Source: Pontibacter lucknowensis
Lineage (GTDB): Bacteria; Bacteroidota; Bacteroidia; Cytophagales; Hymenobacteraceae
Assembly: GCF_900156415.1 (NCBI RefSeq)
Contig: NZ_FTNM01000003.1
Coordinates: 434,001-498,000, forward strand
Reading direction: 5' to 3'
DNA length: 64,000 nucleotides
The notes beneath the pieces were generated by a model that worked only from the letters and a program-made list of their open reading frames with translations, did not search any database and had not been told where the DNA came from. Of this stretch, positions 8,420-18,133 are shown in pieces. The position numbers and the translations under genes are program-made. The number at the start of each line of letters is the position of its first letter. Positions within the stretch are counted from its first letter, which is position 1.

Positions 8420-9747
8420 TACTTCTCCTTCTCCTCTACAACTTCACCATTCCGGTAAAGGCGTGTTTTGTATACCTTGCCTTCGTCGTTGTGGTACTTC
8501 CAGGTGCCGGTGGCTTTGTTGTTGCGGTGCTGGCCCAGCACTTCTACTTTGCCATTCTCGAAGTACTGTTTGTAAGGCCCAAAGCGAAGGCCGTCTTTAT
8601 AGCTTGTCTCGGACTTGAGTTTGCCGCTTTCATAGAACTCCTGGCTGCTCACGATCTTGCCATCGCCTTTGCCATAGGTATATTTTGCCTTAGCCTGACC
8701 GTTTTCATAGTAAACAATGCGCTCGCCTGTCAGCTTGTTAGCGTTATAGGTTTCAGCTACCTCTACCTTCTTACCCGGGGCGTCATAGTAGGTTTTCCAG
8801 CTGCCGGTGCGCAGTTTGTTTTTGTATTGCTCCTCGGCTTTTATGTTGCCGGATGGGTAGTAGGTCGTGATCTTGCGGTCATCGCCATTGTTACTATATT
8901 GTCCTTCTTCCTTCAGCTTGCCGTCTTCAAAGTATACCTGCGATAGGCCCTGTACCTGTCCGTTGCGGTAGGTGATCATGCTGCGCAGGTTGCCATTCTC
9001 GAAGTATGACTTGGAAGGTCCGTGCATTTTACCAGAAACAAAGCTGCCTTCTGTGCTCAGTTTACCGCTGCGATAGTAGCTCTTGAAGGTGCCGTTACGC
9101 TGACCGGCCACATTGATCACTTCGGTTTCGAGTTGGCCATTGTCGAAGTAAGTCTTGTAGGACCCTTCCAGCATACCGTTGCGATAAGTGGCATCCGTCT
9201 CGAGGTTGCCATTATCGAAGTACGTTTTGGCCGGACCGTTCTGCTGGCTGTTCTTGTAAGTGATCTCTGATTTGAGTTTTCCGTTCGGGTAAAACTCCCG
9301 CACCAGACCCTCCGGGAAACCGTTTACAAAAGAGGTTTCCTTACGCACCTTGCCATCCGCATAAAAAGTCTTGAACACATCGCTCTGCTGGTCCTTATCA
9401 TAGCTGCCTTCCTGCAGCAGACGGCCGTCCGGATGGAAAGCCTTGAAAGGCCCCTGTTTTTGATCCTGCACGTAAGTTACCTGCATGCGGGGTTGTCCGT
9501 TCTGGTAGAACTCCGTGAACACGCTGTCTTTTTTGCCTTCCACAAATTTGGCAAAGGCCTCCCGCTCGCCGGTAGGATAGTAGCGGTTGTAGTAGCCAAC
9601 AATGGCCGAATCCGGCGTCATATAGTATACCTCCTTCACGCTGGTCATGGACTCGTCGTGATAGGTTACCACTTTGCGTTGAGACTGTCCATAAGCCACG
9701 GCGCTGAAAAGTAAAACAGCCGGTAAGATTGAAAGCAATTTCGACAT
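8419..9747 (-). CDS. Secreted MORN/YwqK-type repeat protein
   Basis: The 442-residue protein starts with a signal peptide (hydrophobic core to residue 20, cleavage near AYGQS). The rest is about seventeen tandem repeats of 22-24 residues with the pattern Y-x-x-G-x-[LK]-x-x-E-x-x-[FY]-x-x-G, often written as YFENGKL or YPNGKL. This is the MORN_2 variant annotated as toxin-antitoxin system YwqK family antitoxin. In Bacteroidota such proteins are widespread and mostly of unknown role; there is no nearby YwqJ-like toxin, so antitoxin function is not supported here. The beta-hairpin array suggests a periplasmic or surface binding scaffold. Confidence 0.85.
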   Translation of the reverse strand: MSKLLSILPAVLLFSAVAYGQSQRKVVTYHDESMTSVKEVYYMTPDSAIVGYYNRYYPTGEREAFAKFVEGKKDSVFTEFYQNGQPRMQVTYVQDQKQGPFKAFHPDGRLLQEGSYDKDQQSDVFKTFYADGKVRKETSFVNGFPEGLVREFYPNGKLKSEITYKNSQQNGPAKTYFDNGNLETDATYRNGMLEGSYKTYFDNGQLETEVINVAGQRNGTFKSYYRSGKLSTEGSFVSGKMHGPSKSYFENGNLRSMITYRNGQVQGLSQVYFEDGKLKEEGQYSNNGDDRKITTYYPSGNIKAEEQYKNKLRTGSWKTYYDAPGKKVEVAETYNANKLTGERIVYYENGQAKAKYTYGKGDGKIVSSQEFYESGKLKSETSYKDGLRFGPYKQYFENGKVEVLGQHRNNKATGTWKYHNDEGKVYKTRLYRNGEVVEEKEK

Positions 9748-9845
9748 GGGTACTAGTTTCTGTCTGATAAATTTTGATAAGCGTGTAAGGTCGTATTAGA
9801 GGTAAATCTATTGCCAAAATACCCTTTGTCCTGTCACGTATATGG

Positions 9846-10376
9846 TCATACCTTCTTTTTAGTGATTTCCTTTGCCACTAACTTCATAAACGGGTCGGTA
9901 TCCCGCACATATTTCTGGGCTAGCTCTACAGCCTTACTGTGGTTCACTTTGTTCAGGCTCAGCAAGGCACGTCTTATCACATACTTGTCTTCGCTGTTGA
10001 TCAGCTGCATGAGCATCTTCTCTCGACCTTCCACATCAATGTTTCCAAGCAGTTCAGCCATCTGCCACCTGGCCTGTGGCTGGTCAGAAAAAACAGCCTT
10101 CCGCACAAAACGCAGTGGGCTTTCCAGTTTCTCCTCCACACTTTTCAGCACTATACCCGCTTCGTTGTCAATAGCCAGCGCATATACCAGCAGTTGCGCC
10201 AAATCATGGTTGAACTCCTGGTTTAGTTGTTCCAGCGCTTCGTTGGCTGCTTTGTAGAGTGCGTCCCATCCGGGGTACTCAGCTTCCCACTCGCCTAAAC
10301 CTCTGTTTTCATTATATGTATCGGGCGTCATACCGGCCCACTCCCAGAACTTTGCTAGCTCGTTTTCTAATGACAT
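9846..10376 (-). CDS. HEAT-like helical repeat protein of unknown function
   Basis: A 176-residue soluble protein, not assigned to a named family. The N-terminal part (ELAKFWEWAG, YPGWDALYKAA) is rich in aromatic and acidic residues. The C-terminal half has HEAT-like helical pairs: SPLRFVRKAVFSDQPQARWQMAELLG, then INSEDKYVIRRALLSLNKVN, then TDPFMKLVAKEITKK. Such repeats usually mediate protein contacts. The ATG at 10376 is preferred; the ORF can be extended to a TTG at 10403, but that codon lies within a TACTTTTG promoter element. Confidence 0.7.
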   Translation of the reverse strand: MSLENELAKFWEWAGMTPDTYNENRGLGEWEAEYPGWDALYKAANEALEQLNQEFNHDLAQLLVYALAIDNEAGIVLKSVEEKLESPLRFVRKAVFSDQPQARWQMAELLGNIDVEGREKMLMQLINSEDKYVIRRALLSLNKVNHSKAVELAQKYVRDTDPFMKLVAKEITKKKV

Positions 10377-10400
10377 AAGCGATTCAAATTGGATAAACAC

Positions 10401-10408
10401 CAAAAGTA
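10401..10408 (-). promoter_or_regulatory. -7 promoter element for the HEAT-like gene
   Basis: On the minus strand this reads TACTTTTG, a perfect TAnnTTTG match, about 25 bases before the ATG at 10376. No TTG at optimal upstream spacing was found. Confidence 0.5.
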
Positions 10409-10440
10409 TGGCAAACAGTTTAATATGCTGACCAAGGTGT

Positions 10441-10474
10441 AAAAAAGAAGCCTTACGAAATAACGTAAGGCTTC
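10441..10474 (-). terminator. Rho-independent terminator of the thiolase gene
   Basis: Arms GAAGCCTTACG (10447-10457) and CGTAAGGCTTC (10464-10474) pair perfectly around a 6-base loop. On the minus strand they are followed by a run of six T. It lies just after the thiolase stop at 10503. Confidence 0.9.
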
Positions 10475-10502
10475 CTGCAAAAAATATACCGCAAAGCGGA
10501 GA

Positions 10503-11687
10503 TTACATTTTCTCGATCACAAGGGCAGAGGCACCGCCGCCACCGTTGCATATACCGGTTACACCAATCTTGCCGCCTTTTTTATCGAGCACGTTGCATA
10601 GGGTAGTTACGATACGGGCACCGGAAGCGCCAAGTGGGTGGCCCAGGGATACAGCACCACCGAATACGTTCACGTTGCCGCCTTCCAGACCCAGTTTCTG
10701 GTTATTAGCGATCGATACCACAGAGAATGCTTCGTTGATCTCGTAGAAGTCCACTTCCTCAGGCGACACGCCGGCGTTTTTCAGCGCCTTAGGTATAGCC
10801 AAAGATGGCGTGGTCGTGAACCAGATCGGATCCTGCTCCGCATCTGCAAAGCCACGGATTTTCGCGATCGGCTTCAGACCCAGTTCTTCCGCCTTCTCTT
10901 TGCTCATCAGCAACAGGGCCGCAGCACCATCGTTCAGGGTAGAGGCGTTGGCAGCAGTCACTGTACCTGCCTTGTCGAACACAGGGCGCAGACCGGCCAT
11001 TTTCTCGAAGTTCACTTTCTTGTACTCTTCGTCTTCTGACACCACGATCGGGTCTTTGCCGCGCTGTGGAATTTCTACCGGCACGATCTCGTCTTTCAGC
11101 ATACCGGCCTCAGCGGCGGCGGCTACTTTCTTGTAAGACTGCGTGGCGTACTCGTCCTGCATTTCGCGGGTGATCTTCATTTCACGGGCTGTGTTCTCAG
11201 CGGCGTTGCCCATGTGGAAGTCATTGTATACATCCCACAGACCATCTTTCATCAGGCCGTCGATCATCTGACCGTGACCCAACTTTGCACCAAAGCGGGC
11301 TTTGTCAAGGTAATATGGCACGTTGGACATACTCTCCATACCGCCTGCCACGATGATATCTTTGTGACCGAGCATAATCGCCTGCGCCGCAAACATGATC
11401 GCCTTTGTTCCGGAGGCACATACCTTGTTCACCGTCGTACATTCTACTTCGTAGCCCAGACCCGCCTTCACGGCAGCCTGACGGGCAGGCGCCTGGCCTA
11501 CGTTGGCCGACAGCACGTTACCCATAATCACTTCCTGTACCAGGCTTTTGTCAACACCGGCTTTTTCCAGTGCTCCTTTGATAGCGGCTGCACCCAGTTC
11601 CGTGGCAGAAAGGCTGGCCAGAGCGCCGCCAAAGCTACCAATCGGGGTACGCACAGCCGAAATAATATATACTTCCTTCGTTTGCAT
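10503..11687 (-). CDS. Acetyl-CoA C-acetyltransferase (thiolase)
   Basis: Type II thiolase of 394 residues that joins two acetyl-CoA into acetoacetyl-CoA, or cleaves it. The acyl-carrying C90 lies in NKVCASGTKA; the later motifs NEAFSVVS, GHPLGASGARI (His) and CNGGGGASAL (second Cys) complete the active site. The highly conserved short-chain pattern suggests acetoacetyl-CoA as substrate (AtoB/PhaA type) rather than long-chain FadA. It is a single-gene unit with its own terminator. The flanking genes give no further clue about catabolic or biosynthetic use. Confidence 0.93.
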   Translation of the reverse strand: MQTKEVYIISAVRTPIGSFGGALASLSATELGAAAIKGALEKAGVDKSLVQEVIMGNVLSANVGQAPARQAAVKAGLGYEVECTTVNKVCASGTKAIMFAAQAIMLGHKDIIVAGGMESMSNVPYYLDKARFGAKLGHGQMIDGLMKDGLWDVYNDFHMGNAAENTAREMKITREMQDEYATQSYKKVAAAAEAGMLKDEIVPVEIPQRGKDPIVVSEDEEYKKVNFEKMAGLRPVFDKAGTVTAANASTLNDGAAALLLMSKEKAEELGLKPIAKIRGFADAEQDPIWFTTTPSLAIPKALKNAGVSPEEVDFYEINEAFSVVSIANNQKLGLEGGNVNVFGGAVSLGHPLGASGARIVTTLCNVLDKKGGKIGVTGICNGGGGASALVIEKM

Positions 11688-11970
11688 AAGATTGTGTCTA
11701 ATAGTTTTATAGTGTGAAATTATCAGGATTCAGGCTGAAAACCAAACAATCGTTAGGTAAATGGCTGCTTTTGTAGCTTAAGGGTTTAAATGCTAAATTG
11801 TTAAGCTTCCCATTAGTAGGCTTGTGGCACACATAGATGGTGGCGGAACTAACTGCCTTTAAACCTTCCTTATAAAGTGAGCTCTAAAGGTATAACGGCC
11901 ACAGCCGCAAAATAATTTGTACATTTAGAAAACCAATCGAAACCGCTAACCGATAGCAAAGCCTTATACA

Positions 11971-14877
11971 ATGAAGAAATTTTTATTGCTGGCGGCCCTG
12001 TTTGGTGCAGGCCTTATTCAGGCGCAGGCACAGCAGCAAGCCTCCAAAAAGCCACTCACCCACGATGTATACGACAGCTGGAAAGGCGTAGGCAGCGACA
12101 AGCTCTCCAACAACGGCCAATACGTGCTTTTTAACGTCGATCCGCAGGAAGGCGATGGCGCCCTCTACATCCGAAATTACGCCAGCAAGGCCATGCGCGA
12201 GTTCTCCCGCGGTACCAAGGCGGAGTTTACGAACGACAGCCGTTATGCTGTGTTCCAGATCAAGCCGGAGTATAACAAGGTACGTGCGCTTAAGCTGAAA
12301 AAGAAAAAAGGCGACGATCTGCCGAAGGACTCGCTGGCTATTGTGACGCTGGAGAACATGAACGTGGTAAAAGTGCCGCGCGTGAAGTCTTTTAAACTGC
12401 CAAAGGAAGGCAGCAACTGGCTGGCCTATCAATTGGAAAAACCACTTCCGGCGAAAAAAGAAGCCGCAAAGAAAGAAGACTCTAAAACTGAGCTCGCTAT
12501 ACCTGAGGCGACAAAAACCGAACCTGCCAAGGCAGCCGCAGCAAAGCCAGCTGCTAAGCCAAAGCAGAAGAAATCTGAAGGTACGGAGCTGGTGTTGCGC
12601 AACCTGCAGACCGGACATGAGCAGCGCTTCGACCGTGTGGTGGATTACATGTTCTCTGAGAAAGGCAACATGCTTTACTTCGTGAAGGATGAACTGGACT
12701 CGCTGCACACCGCCGGGGTATACGCTTTCAGTACTGCCGACCTAAAAGTAATGCCAATCGATACGGGAAAGGTAACCTACAAAGGCATCAGCACTGACAA
12801 GGCGGGTGAGCAACTGGCCTATGTGGCGACAACCGACTCCACAGGGGCAGAGATACGCTACTTCAACCTATACCACTGGAACAAAAAAGACAACAAAGCG
12901 GTAACGCTGGCCGATACGCTTACCAAAGGGATGCCAGCTGCCTGGATGGTGAGCGAACATGGTAACCTGCGCTTCTCGGAAGACGGTCGTCGCCTGTTCT
13001 TCGGCACCTTCCCGCGCCCGACCCGCTTTGAAAAAGATACTACTAAACTCGACGAGGAGAAAGTGAGCCTCGACATCTGGGGTTACAAAGATCCGCTGAT
13101 CCAGCCGATGCAGCTCAAACAGCTGAGTCGCGACCAGAAGCGCTCCTTCCTGGCCCTGTACGACTTGCGCGGTAAGAAAATGCAGCAGCTGGCCACCCTT
13201 GAGATGCCAGATGTATATCTGGACGCTAACGGTCAGGCAGATGTGGCTTTGGCAGTGAGTGACGAGAAGTATAAAGTGACGATCGGCTACGATACGCCAA
13301 CCCGAAAGGATGCCTACCTGATCGATCTGAAAAAGGGAACAGCCAAGCAGATCCTGAAAGAAACAAGAGGCTATCCGCGTCTGTCGCCACAGGGAGCTTA
13401 CGTGTACTGGTACGAACCTACCGACAGCAGCTGGCACGCAATGAACACCAAGGGCGGTGCCAATATCAACCTGACCAAAGGTATAGGTCAGGCTTTCTAT
13501 GAAGAGGATAACGATGTGCCGGCACTGCCAGGCTCTTACGGTGCAGCAGGCTGGGTAGAAAAGGACAACGCCTTTCTGGTGTATGACCGTTTCGATATCT
13601 GGAAGCTGGACCCAAGCGGCAAGAAAGCCCCTGAGAACCTGACCGACAGGTATGGTCGCAACAACAAACTGCGTCTGCGCTACGAGCAGCTCGACAGCGA
13701 AGAGAAATTTATACCTGCAGACGCCACGCTATACCTGAGCGCCTTTAACCTGACCGATAAGTCGGCTGGCTTCTTCCGCGACCATGTGAGCAAAACTGCG
13801 CAGCCTGAAAAACTGGTGATGACACCGCATGGCTATACCTCATTGCGCAAAGCCAAGAACAGCGATCGCACTACGTTCCGCCGCGGCTCTTTCCGTGAGT
13901 ACAACGACCTCTATACCTCTGACCTGAGCTTTACCAATTTAGAGAAACTGAGCGATGCCAATCCGCAGATGAAAGACTACCTGTGGGGAACGGTGGAACT
14001 GGTGAGCTGGAAATCGACGGACGGTATACCGTTGGAGGGCCTGCTTTACAAGCCGGAGAATTTTGATCCGAAAAAGAAATACCCGATGCTGGTATACTTC
14101 TACGAGCGCTCCTCTGACGGCATCCATAACCACCGTGTACCGGCTCCAAGCGCCTCTACTATCAACATCCCATACTTTGTAAGTAACGACTACCTCGTGT
14201 TTGTGCCGGACATTGTATATACCGAAGGCTATCCGGGTGAGAGCGCCATGGACTGCATTATACCGGGTGTGCAAAGCATCGTGGCGCAAGGCTTCGTGGA
14301 TGATAAAAACATGGCTTTGCAGGGGCAGAGCTGGGGCGGTTACCAGATCGCCTACATGGTGACCCGCACCAACATGTTCAAGGCTGCGATGGCCGGTGCG
14401 CCGGTGTCCAACATGACGAGTGCTTACGGCGGTATACGCTGGGGAACGGGCCTGAGCCGTCAGTTCCAGTACGAGCGCACGCAGAGCCGCATTGGCGGAA
14501 CGCTATGGGAGAAACCAATGCAGTTTATCGAAAACTCACCGCTCTTCTTTGCCGACCGTGTGAAAACACCGTTGCTGATCATGCACAATGACCAGGATGG
14601 GGCTGTGCCGTGGTACCAGGGCATTGAGTTCTTCATGGCGCTGCGGCGTCTCGAAAAGCCGGTATGGATGCTTGTGTACAACGGCGAGGACCACAACCTG
14701 ATGCAACGCAAAAACCGAAAAGACCTGTCTGTGCGCATGTCGCAGTTCTTCGACCACTACCTCAAAGGCGCTCCTGCTCCGAAGTGGATGGATCAGGGCG
14801 TACCGACTCTGTTAAAAGGAAAAGACTACGGCTTTGAGCTGACAGAGCCGCAGGTTTCTTCTGCGCCGAAGGAGTAA
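11971..14877 (+). CDS. Secreted S9 family prolyl-oligopeptidase-type peptidase
   Basis: The 968-residue protein begins with a signal peptide (KKFLLLAALFGAGLIQAQAQ, cleavage near residue 20). A long N-terminal beta-propeller-like region is followed by an alpha/beta-hydrolase domain with nucleophile S787 (GQSWGGY), D876 (NDQDGAVPW) and H908 (GEDHNL). The order and spacing match S9C/S9D acylaminoacyl- or dipeptidyl-peptidase-like enzymes that degrade peptides in the periplasm. A Lys/Ala/Pro-rich insertion at about 165-203 interrupts the propeller and looks like a flexible loop peculiar to this protein. It is monocistronic and has a terminator. Confidence 0.93.
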   Translation: MKKFLLLAALFGAGLIQAQAQQQASKKPLTHDVYDSWKGVGSDKLSNNGQYVLFNVDPQEGDGALYIRNYASKAMREFSRGTKAEFTNDSRYAVFQIKPEYNKVRALKLKKKKGDDLPKDSLAIVTLENMNVVKVPRVKSFKLPKEGSNWLAYQLEKPLPAKKEAAKKEDSKTELAIPEATKTEPAKAAAAKPAAKPKQKKSEGTELVLRNLQTGHEQRFDRVVDYMFSEKGNMLYFVKDELDSLHTAGVYAFSTADLKVMPIDTGKVTYKGISTDKAGEQLAYVATTDSTGAEIRYFNLYHWNKKDNKAVTLADTLTKGMPAAWMVSEHGNLRFSEDGRRLFFGTFPRPTRFEKDTTKLDEEKVSLDIWGYKDPLIQPMQLKQLSRDQKRSFLALYDLRGKKMQQLATLEMPDVYLDANGQADVALAVSDEKYKVTIGYDTPTRKDAYLIDLKKGTAKQILKETRGYPRLSPQGAYVYWYEPTDSSWHAMNTKGGANINLTKGIGQAFYEEDNDVPALPGSYGAAGWVEKDNAFLVYDRFDIWKLDPSGKKAPENLTDRYGRNNKLRLRYEQLDSEEKFIPADATLYLSAFNLTDKSAGFFRDHVSKTAQPEKLVMTPHGYTSLRKAKNSDRTTFRRGSFREYNDLYTSDLSFTNLEKLSDANPQMKDYLWGTVELVSWKSTDGIPLEGLLYKPENFDPKKKYPMLVYFYERSSDGIHNHRVPAPSASTINIPYFVSNDYLVFVPDIVYTEGYPGESAMDCIIPGVQSIVAQGFVDDKNMALQGQSWGGYQIAYMVTRTNMFKAAMAGAPVSNMTSAYGGIRWGTGLSRQFQYERTQSRIGGTLWEKPMQFIENSPLFFADRVKTPLLIMHNDQDGAVPWYQGIEFFMALRRLEKPVWMLVYNGEDHNLMQRKNRKDLSVRMSQFFDHYLKGAPAPKWMDQGVPTLLKGKDYGFELTEPQVSSAPKE

Positions 14878-14902
14878 GTTATACCTTACATAATTCAGCA
14901 TA

Positions 14903-14940
14903 ACAGCGGCCGCTTCTGCAAAGAAACGGCCGCTGTTTTT
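14903..14940 (+). terminator. Rho-independent terminator after the S9 peptidase
   Basis: ACAGCGGCCG at 14903-14912 pairs with CGGCCGCTGT at 14927-14936 and is followed by a T-run. Confidence 0.9.
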
Positions 14941-15068
14941 ATATAGAATGATTTACCGATCCGGTAAGAAGCATAGTATTTAATCTATTAGTTTAAATTC
15001 AATAAAAATTTGTATTTGTGAAAGGTATTGCTTAGCTTCAACTATCTGTTAACTAATGGAATAGAAGC

Positions 15069-16700
15069 TTGAAACGTCGTGACTTTATGTACCTGGCAGG
15101 TATGGGCGCTGGAGCGCTGATGCTGCCTATACCTGTAATGGGGAATCATATGCCGCCGGAGGCCCTGCTAGGGCAAATGGATGTGGCGCTGAAGAAAGAA
15201 CTGGCAGATGTCGCTCTGAACGCAGCCCGATCCAGTGGCGCGACCTATGCTGATATTCGTATCGGCCGCTACCTGAACCAGTACGTGATCACCCGCGATA
15301 ACAAGGTAGAGAACACCGTTAACACGGAGTCCTACGGTGCCGGTGTGCGTGTGCTGGCCGATGGTGCCTGGGGCTTTGTAGCTGCCGATAACATCACGCG
15401 AGACAACATTGCCAGCATGGCCAAAAAGGCGGTTACAATCGCCAAAGCCAATGCCAGGCTATTGGAGCAGCCAGTCGTGCTGGCGCCGCAACAGGGCTAT
15501 GGCGAAGTGAGCTGGAAAACGCCCATCGAGAAAAACGCCCTGGCTATACCTATCAAGGAGAAAGCCGATCTGTTGCTTGCCGTCAACGATGCCGCCATGA
15601 AAAGCGGGGCCAATTACATGAACTCGCTCCTCTTTCTGGTGAACGAACAAAAGTACTTTGCCTCAACCGATGGTTCTTACATTGACCAGGACGTGCACCG
15701 CATCTGGCCTATTTTCATCGCTACGGCCATCGACCCTGCCACGGGTAAGTTCGAGACACGTCAGTCTTTGAGCTCGCCCATGGGCATGGGCTATGAGTAC
15801 CTGGATGGGCGCAAAGAAAGCAAGGTTGCCAGCGTGACCACCCTTTACGGCAATCATTACGATATGCTGGAAGACGCCACTGCAGCCGGTAAGCAGGCTG
15901 TAGAGAAGCTAAAAGCGAAGTCGGTGGAGGCAGGCAAATACGATCTCGTGCTTGACCCGTCACACCTCTGGCTGACTATACATGAATCGGTGGGGCACCC
16001 GCTGGAGCTCGACCGTGTGCTGGGCTACGAAGCAAACTTTGCAGGCACCTCTTTTGCCACGCTCGACAAATGGAAATCCAAGAACTTCAAATACGGCTCA
16101 GACAGGGTAAACTTGTTTGCAGACAAGACACAGCCCGGTTCGCTCGGCGCCGTTGGGTATGATGACGAGGGTGTGAAGACCAAGCAGTGGGACCTGGTGA
16201 AAGACGGCACCCTGGTGAATTACCAGGCCACCCGCGACCAGGCGCACATCATCGGCGAGAAGGAATCACATGGCTGCTGCTACGCCGACAGTTGGAGTTC
16301 TGTGCAGTTTCAGCGCATGCCAAACGTGTCGCTGGCAGCTGGCAAGACACCGCTTAGCGTGCAGGACATGATCAAGGATGTGAAGAAAGGTATTTACATC
16401 ATCTGCGACGGCTCCTTCTCGATAGACCAGCAGCGCTATAACTTCCAATTCGGCGGGCAGCTTTTCTACGAGATAAAAGACGGACAGATTGCCGGTCAGC
16501 TACGCGATGTGGCCTATCAGAGCAATACCCAGGAATTCTGGAACTCCTGCGCCGCTATCTGCGACGAGCGTGACTACCGATTGGGCGGCTCCTTCTTCGA
16601 CGGCAAGGGTCAGCCAGAGCAGGTGAGCTCTGTGTCCCATGGCAGCGCGACCACCCGCTTTAATGGAGTAAATGTGATCAATACAGCTAGAAAAATCTAA
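15069..16700 (+). CDS. tldD: TldD-like metallopeptidase with twin-arginine signal
   Basis: The 543-residue protein belongs to the TldD/PmbA (U62) family; the zinc motif HESVGH is at 305-310. In E. coli, TldD and TldE form a heterodimeric protease that processes microcin B17 and degrades unfolded peptides. Here the N-terminus, KRRDF followed by a hydrophobic stretch to about residue 25, looks like a twin-arginine export signal. The start is TTG at 15069: the only nearby ATG would remove the arginines, and an in-frame upstream ATG is blocked by a stop. Its partner gene begins 11 bases after the stop, so the two are co-transcribed. Confidence 0.9.
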   Translation: MKRRDFMYLAGMGAGALMLPIPVMGNHMPPEALLGQMDVALKKELADVALNAARSSGATYADIRIGRYLNQYVITRDNKVENTVNTESYGAGVRVLADGAWGFVAADNITRDNIASMAKKAVTIAKANARLLEQPVVLAPQQGYGEVSWKTPIEKNALAIPIKEKADLLLAVNDAAMKSGANYMNSLLFLVNEQKYFASTDGSYIDQDVHRIWPIFIATAIDPATGKFETRQSLSSPMGMGYEYLDGRKESKVASVTTLYGNHYDMLEDATAAGKQAVEKLKAKSVEAGKYDLVLDPSHLWLTIHESVGHPLELDRVLGYEANFAGTSFATLDKWKSKNFKYGSDRVNLFADKTQPGSLGAVGYDDEGVKTKQWDLVKDGTLVNYQATRDQAHIIGEKESHGCCYADSWSSVQFQRMPNVSLAAGKTPLSVQDMIKDVKKGIYIICDGSFSIDQQRYNFQFGGQLFYEIKDGQIAGQLRDVAYQSNTQEFWNSCAAICDERDYRLGGSFFDGKGQPEQVSSVSHGSATTRFNGVNVINTARKI

Positions 16701-16711
16701 ACTCTCAAACT

Positions 16712-18043
16712 ATGTTATTCACAGAACAACAGGCACGGGAGGTAATGCAGAAGGCACTGCAATACTCCAAAGCAGATGAGTGTGTGGTGAACCTGCAGGG
16801 CAGCGACAGCGGTAACATACGCTATGCCAACAATGCTGTGTCTACCAGCGGCGAAAATAGTACAACCAGCTTAGTGGTGACCTCTGCTTTTGGCAAAAAA
16901 TCAGGTATAGCGACCATCAACGAATTTGACGATGCCTCGCTGGAGAAGGTGGTGCGCCGCTCCGAAGAGCTGGCTCAACTGGCTCCTGAAAATCCGGAGT
17001 ATATGCCTATTCTTGGTCCGCAGAAATACAGCAGCTCCAATGCTTATTTCAAGAGCACGGCAGCATTCTCGCCCGAGCAACGTGCCAATGCCGCGGCAGC
17101 GAGCATACTGCCCGCCCGCCAACGCAAGCTCATAGCCGCTGGCTACCTGCAACATAATAACGGTTTTCAGGCCATGCTCAACTCCAAAGGCTTATTTGCC
17201 TATCACCCCAGCACCGATGTAAGATTCTCGGTAACGGTGCGCAACGAAGCCGGTACAGGTTCTGGTTATGCATCCCGCGGATACAACGACATCACCAAAC
17301 TGGACACGGGCATAGCATCCAAAATTGCCATGGACAAAGCAGAAGGCTCAGCCAAAGCGGTTGCCATAGAACCAGGAAAGTATACAGTCATACTTGAACC
17401 TGCTGCCGTAGCGGTGCTGCTGGAGAACATGTTCTTCAATATGGATGCACGCAGTGCAGACGAAGGACGGAGCTTCATGAGCAAGCCAGGGGGCAAAACC
17501 AAGGTTGGCGAAAAGCTGGTAGATTCAAAAGTGAATATCTACTCAGACCCTACCCACCCAGACTTGCCTACGGCCACCTGGAGCGAAGACGGCCGGCCTC
17601 TGGAGCGAACAAATTGGATCGAGAATGGGGTGATGAAAAATCTGTATGCCTCGCGCTACTGGGCAGAGAACAAAGGAGCCAAGTCGATTCCGATGCCGAA
17701 CAATGCGATCATGGAAGGGGGTAAAGCATCATTGGATGACATGATCAAAAACACGAAGCGGGGTATCCTGGTAACGCGCCTATGGTATATCCGCTCCGTT
17801 GATCCGCAGACACTCTTGCTGACCGGACTGACACGTGACGGTACTTTCCTGATCGAGAACGGGAAGATAAAACATCCTGTCAAGAACTTCCGCTTCAACG
17901 AGAGCCCGATCATCATGCTGAACAACTTGGAGGAAATGGGCCGCCCGGAAAGGGTGGTAAGTGGCGAGTCGAACATCAACTACATTTTGCCGCCACTCAA
18001 GGTTCGTGACTTTACGTTCAGCAGTTTGTCAGATGCTGTGTAA
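16712..18043 (+). CDS. TldD/PmbA family protein, TldE-like partner
   Basis: The 443-residue protein is the second subunit of the TldD/TldE pair. It has the family N-domain (NIRYANNAVSTSG near residue 35), the central segment ILEPAAVAVLLENMF, and a C-terminal domain ending in NFRFNESPIIMLNNLEEMG. It has no HExxxH zinc site, as expected for TldE, which completes the active site of TldD. No signal peptide is visible, in contrast to its partner. If the complex is exported, this subunit would have to be carried along by the partner's twin-arginine signal. Confidence 0.9.
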   Translation: MLFTEQQAREVMQKALQYSKADECVVNLQGSDSGNIRYANNAVSTSGENSTTSLVVTSAFGKKSGIATINEFDDASLEKVVRRSEELAQLAPENPEYMPILGPQKYSSSNAYFKSTAAFSPEQRANAAAASILPARQRKLIAAGYLQHNNGFQAMLNSKGLFAYHPSTDVRFSVTVRNEAGTGSGYASRGYNDITKLDTGIASKIAMDKAEGSAKAVAIEPGKYTVILEPAAVAVLLENMFFNMDARSADEGRSFMSKPGGKTKVGEKLVDSKVNIYSDPTHPDLPTATWSEDGRPLERTNWIENGVMKNLYASRYWAENKGAKSIPMPNNAIMEGGKASLDDMIKNTKRGILVTRLWYIRSVDPQTLLLTGLTRDGTFLIENGKIKHPVKNFRFNESPIIMLNNLEEMGRPERVVSGESNINYILPPLKVRDFTFSSLSDAV

Positions 18044-18091
18044 GTAGGATGTGGTAAAATTTTAGAGTGCCTTTTTGCTATGAAACACTAG

Positions 18092-18122
18092 AACCGCTTC
18101 GGTCAATCCGGGCGGTTTTTTA
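18092..18122 (+). terminator. Rho-independent terminator after the tldD-like pair
   Basis: AACCGC at 18092-18097 pairs with GCGGTT at 18112-18117 and a T-run follows. It also lies at the 3' end of the convergent thioesterase gene. Confidence 0.75.
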
Positions 18123-18133
18123 GTTTTTAGTCC

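Noticed and set aside
8419-9747. Toxin-antitoxin module based on the YwqK name
   Set aside because: No YwqJ-like toxin is adjacent and the protein is secreted; the repeats alone do not support antitoxin function.
11983-12708. Antisense frame (241 codons) inside the S9 peptidase
   Set aside because: Cys/Leu/Phe-rich composition follows from the Lys/Ala-rich sense strand; no independent support.
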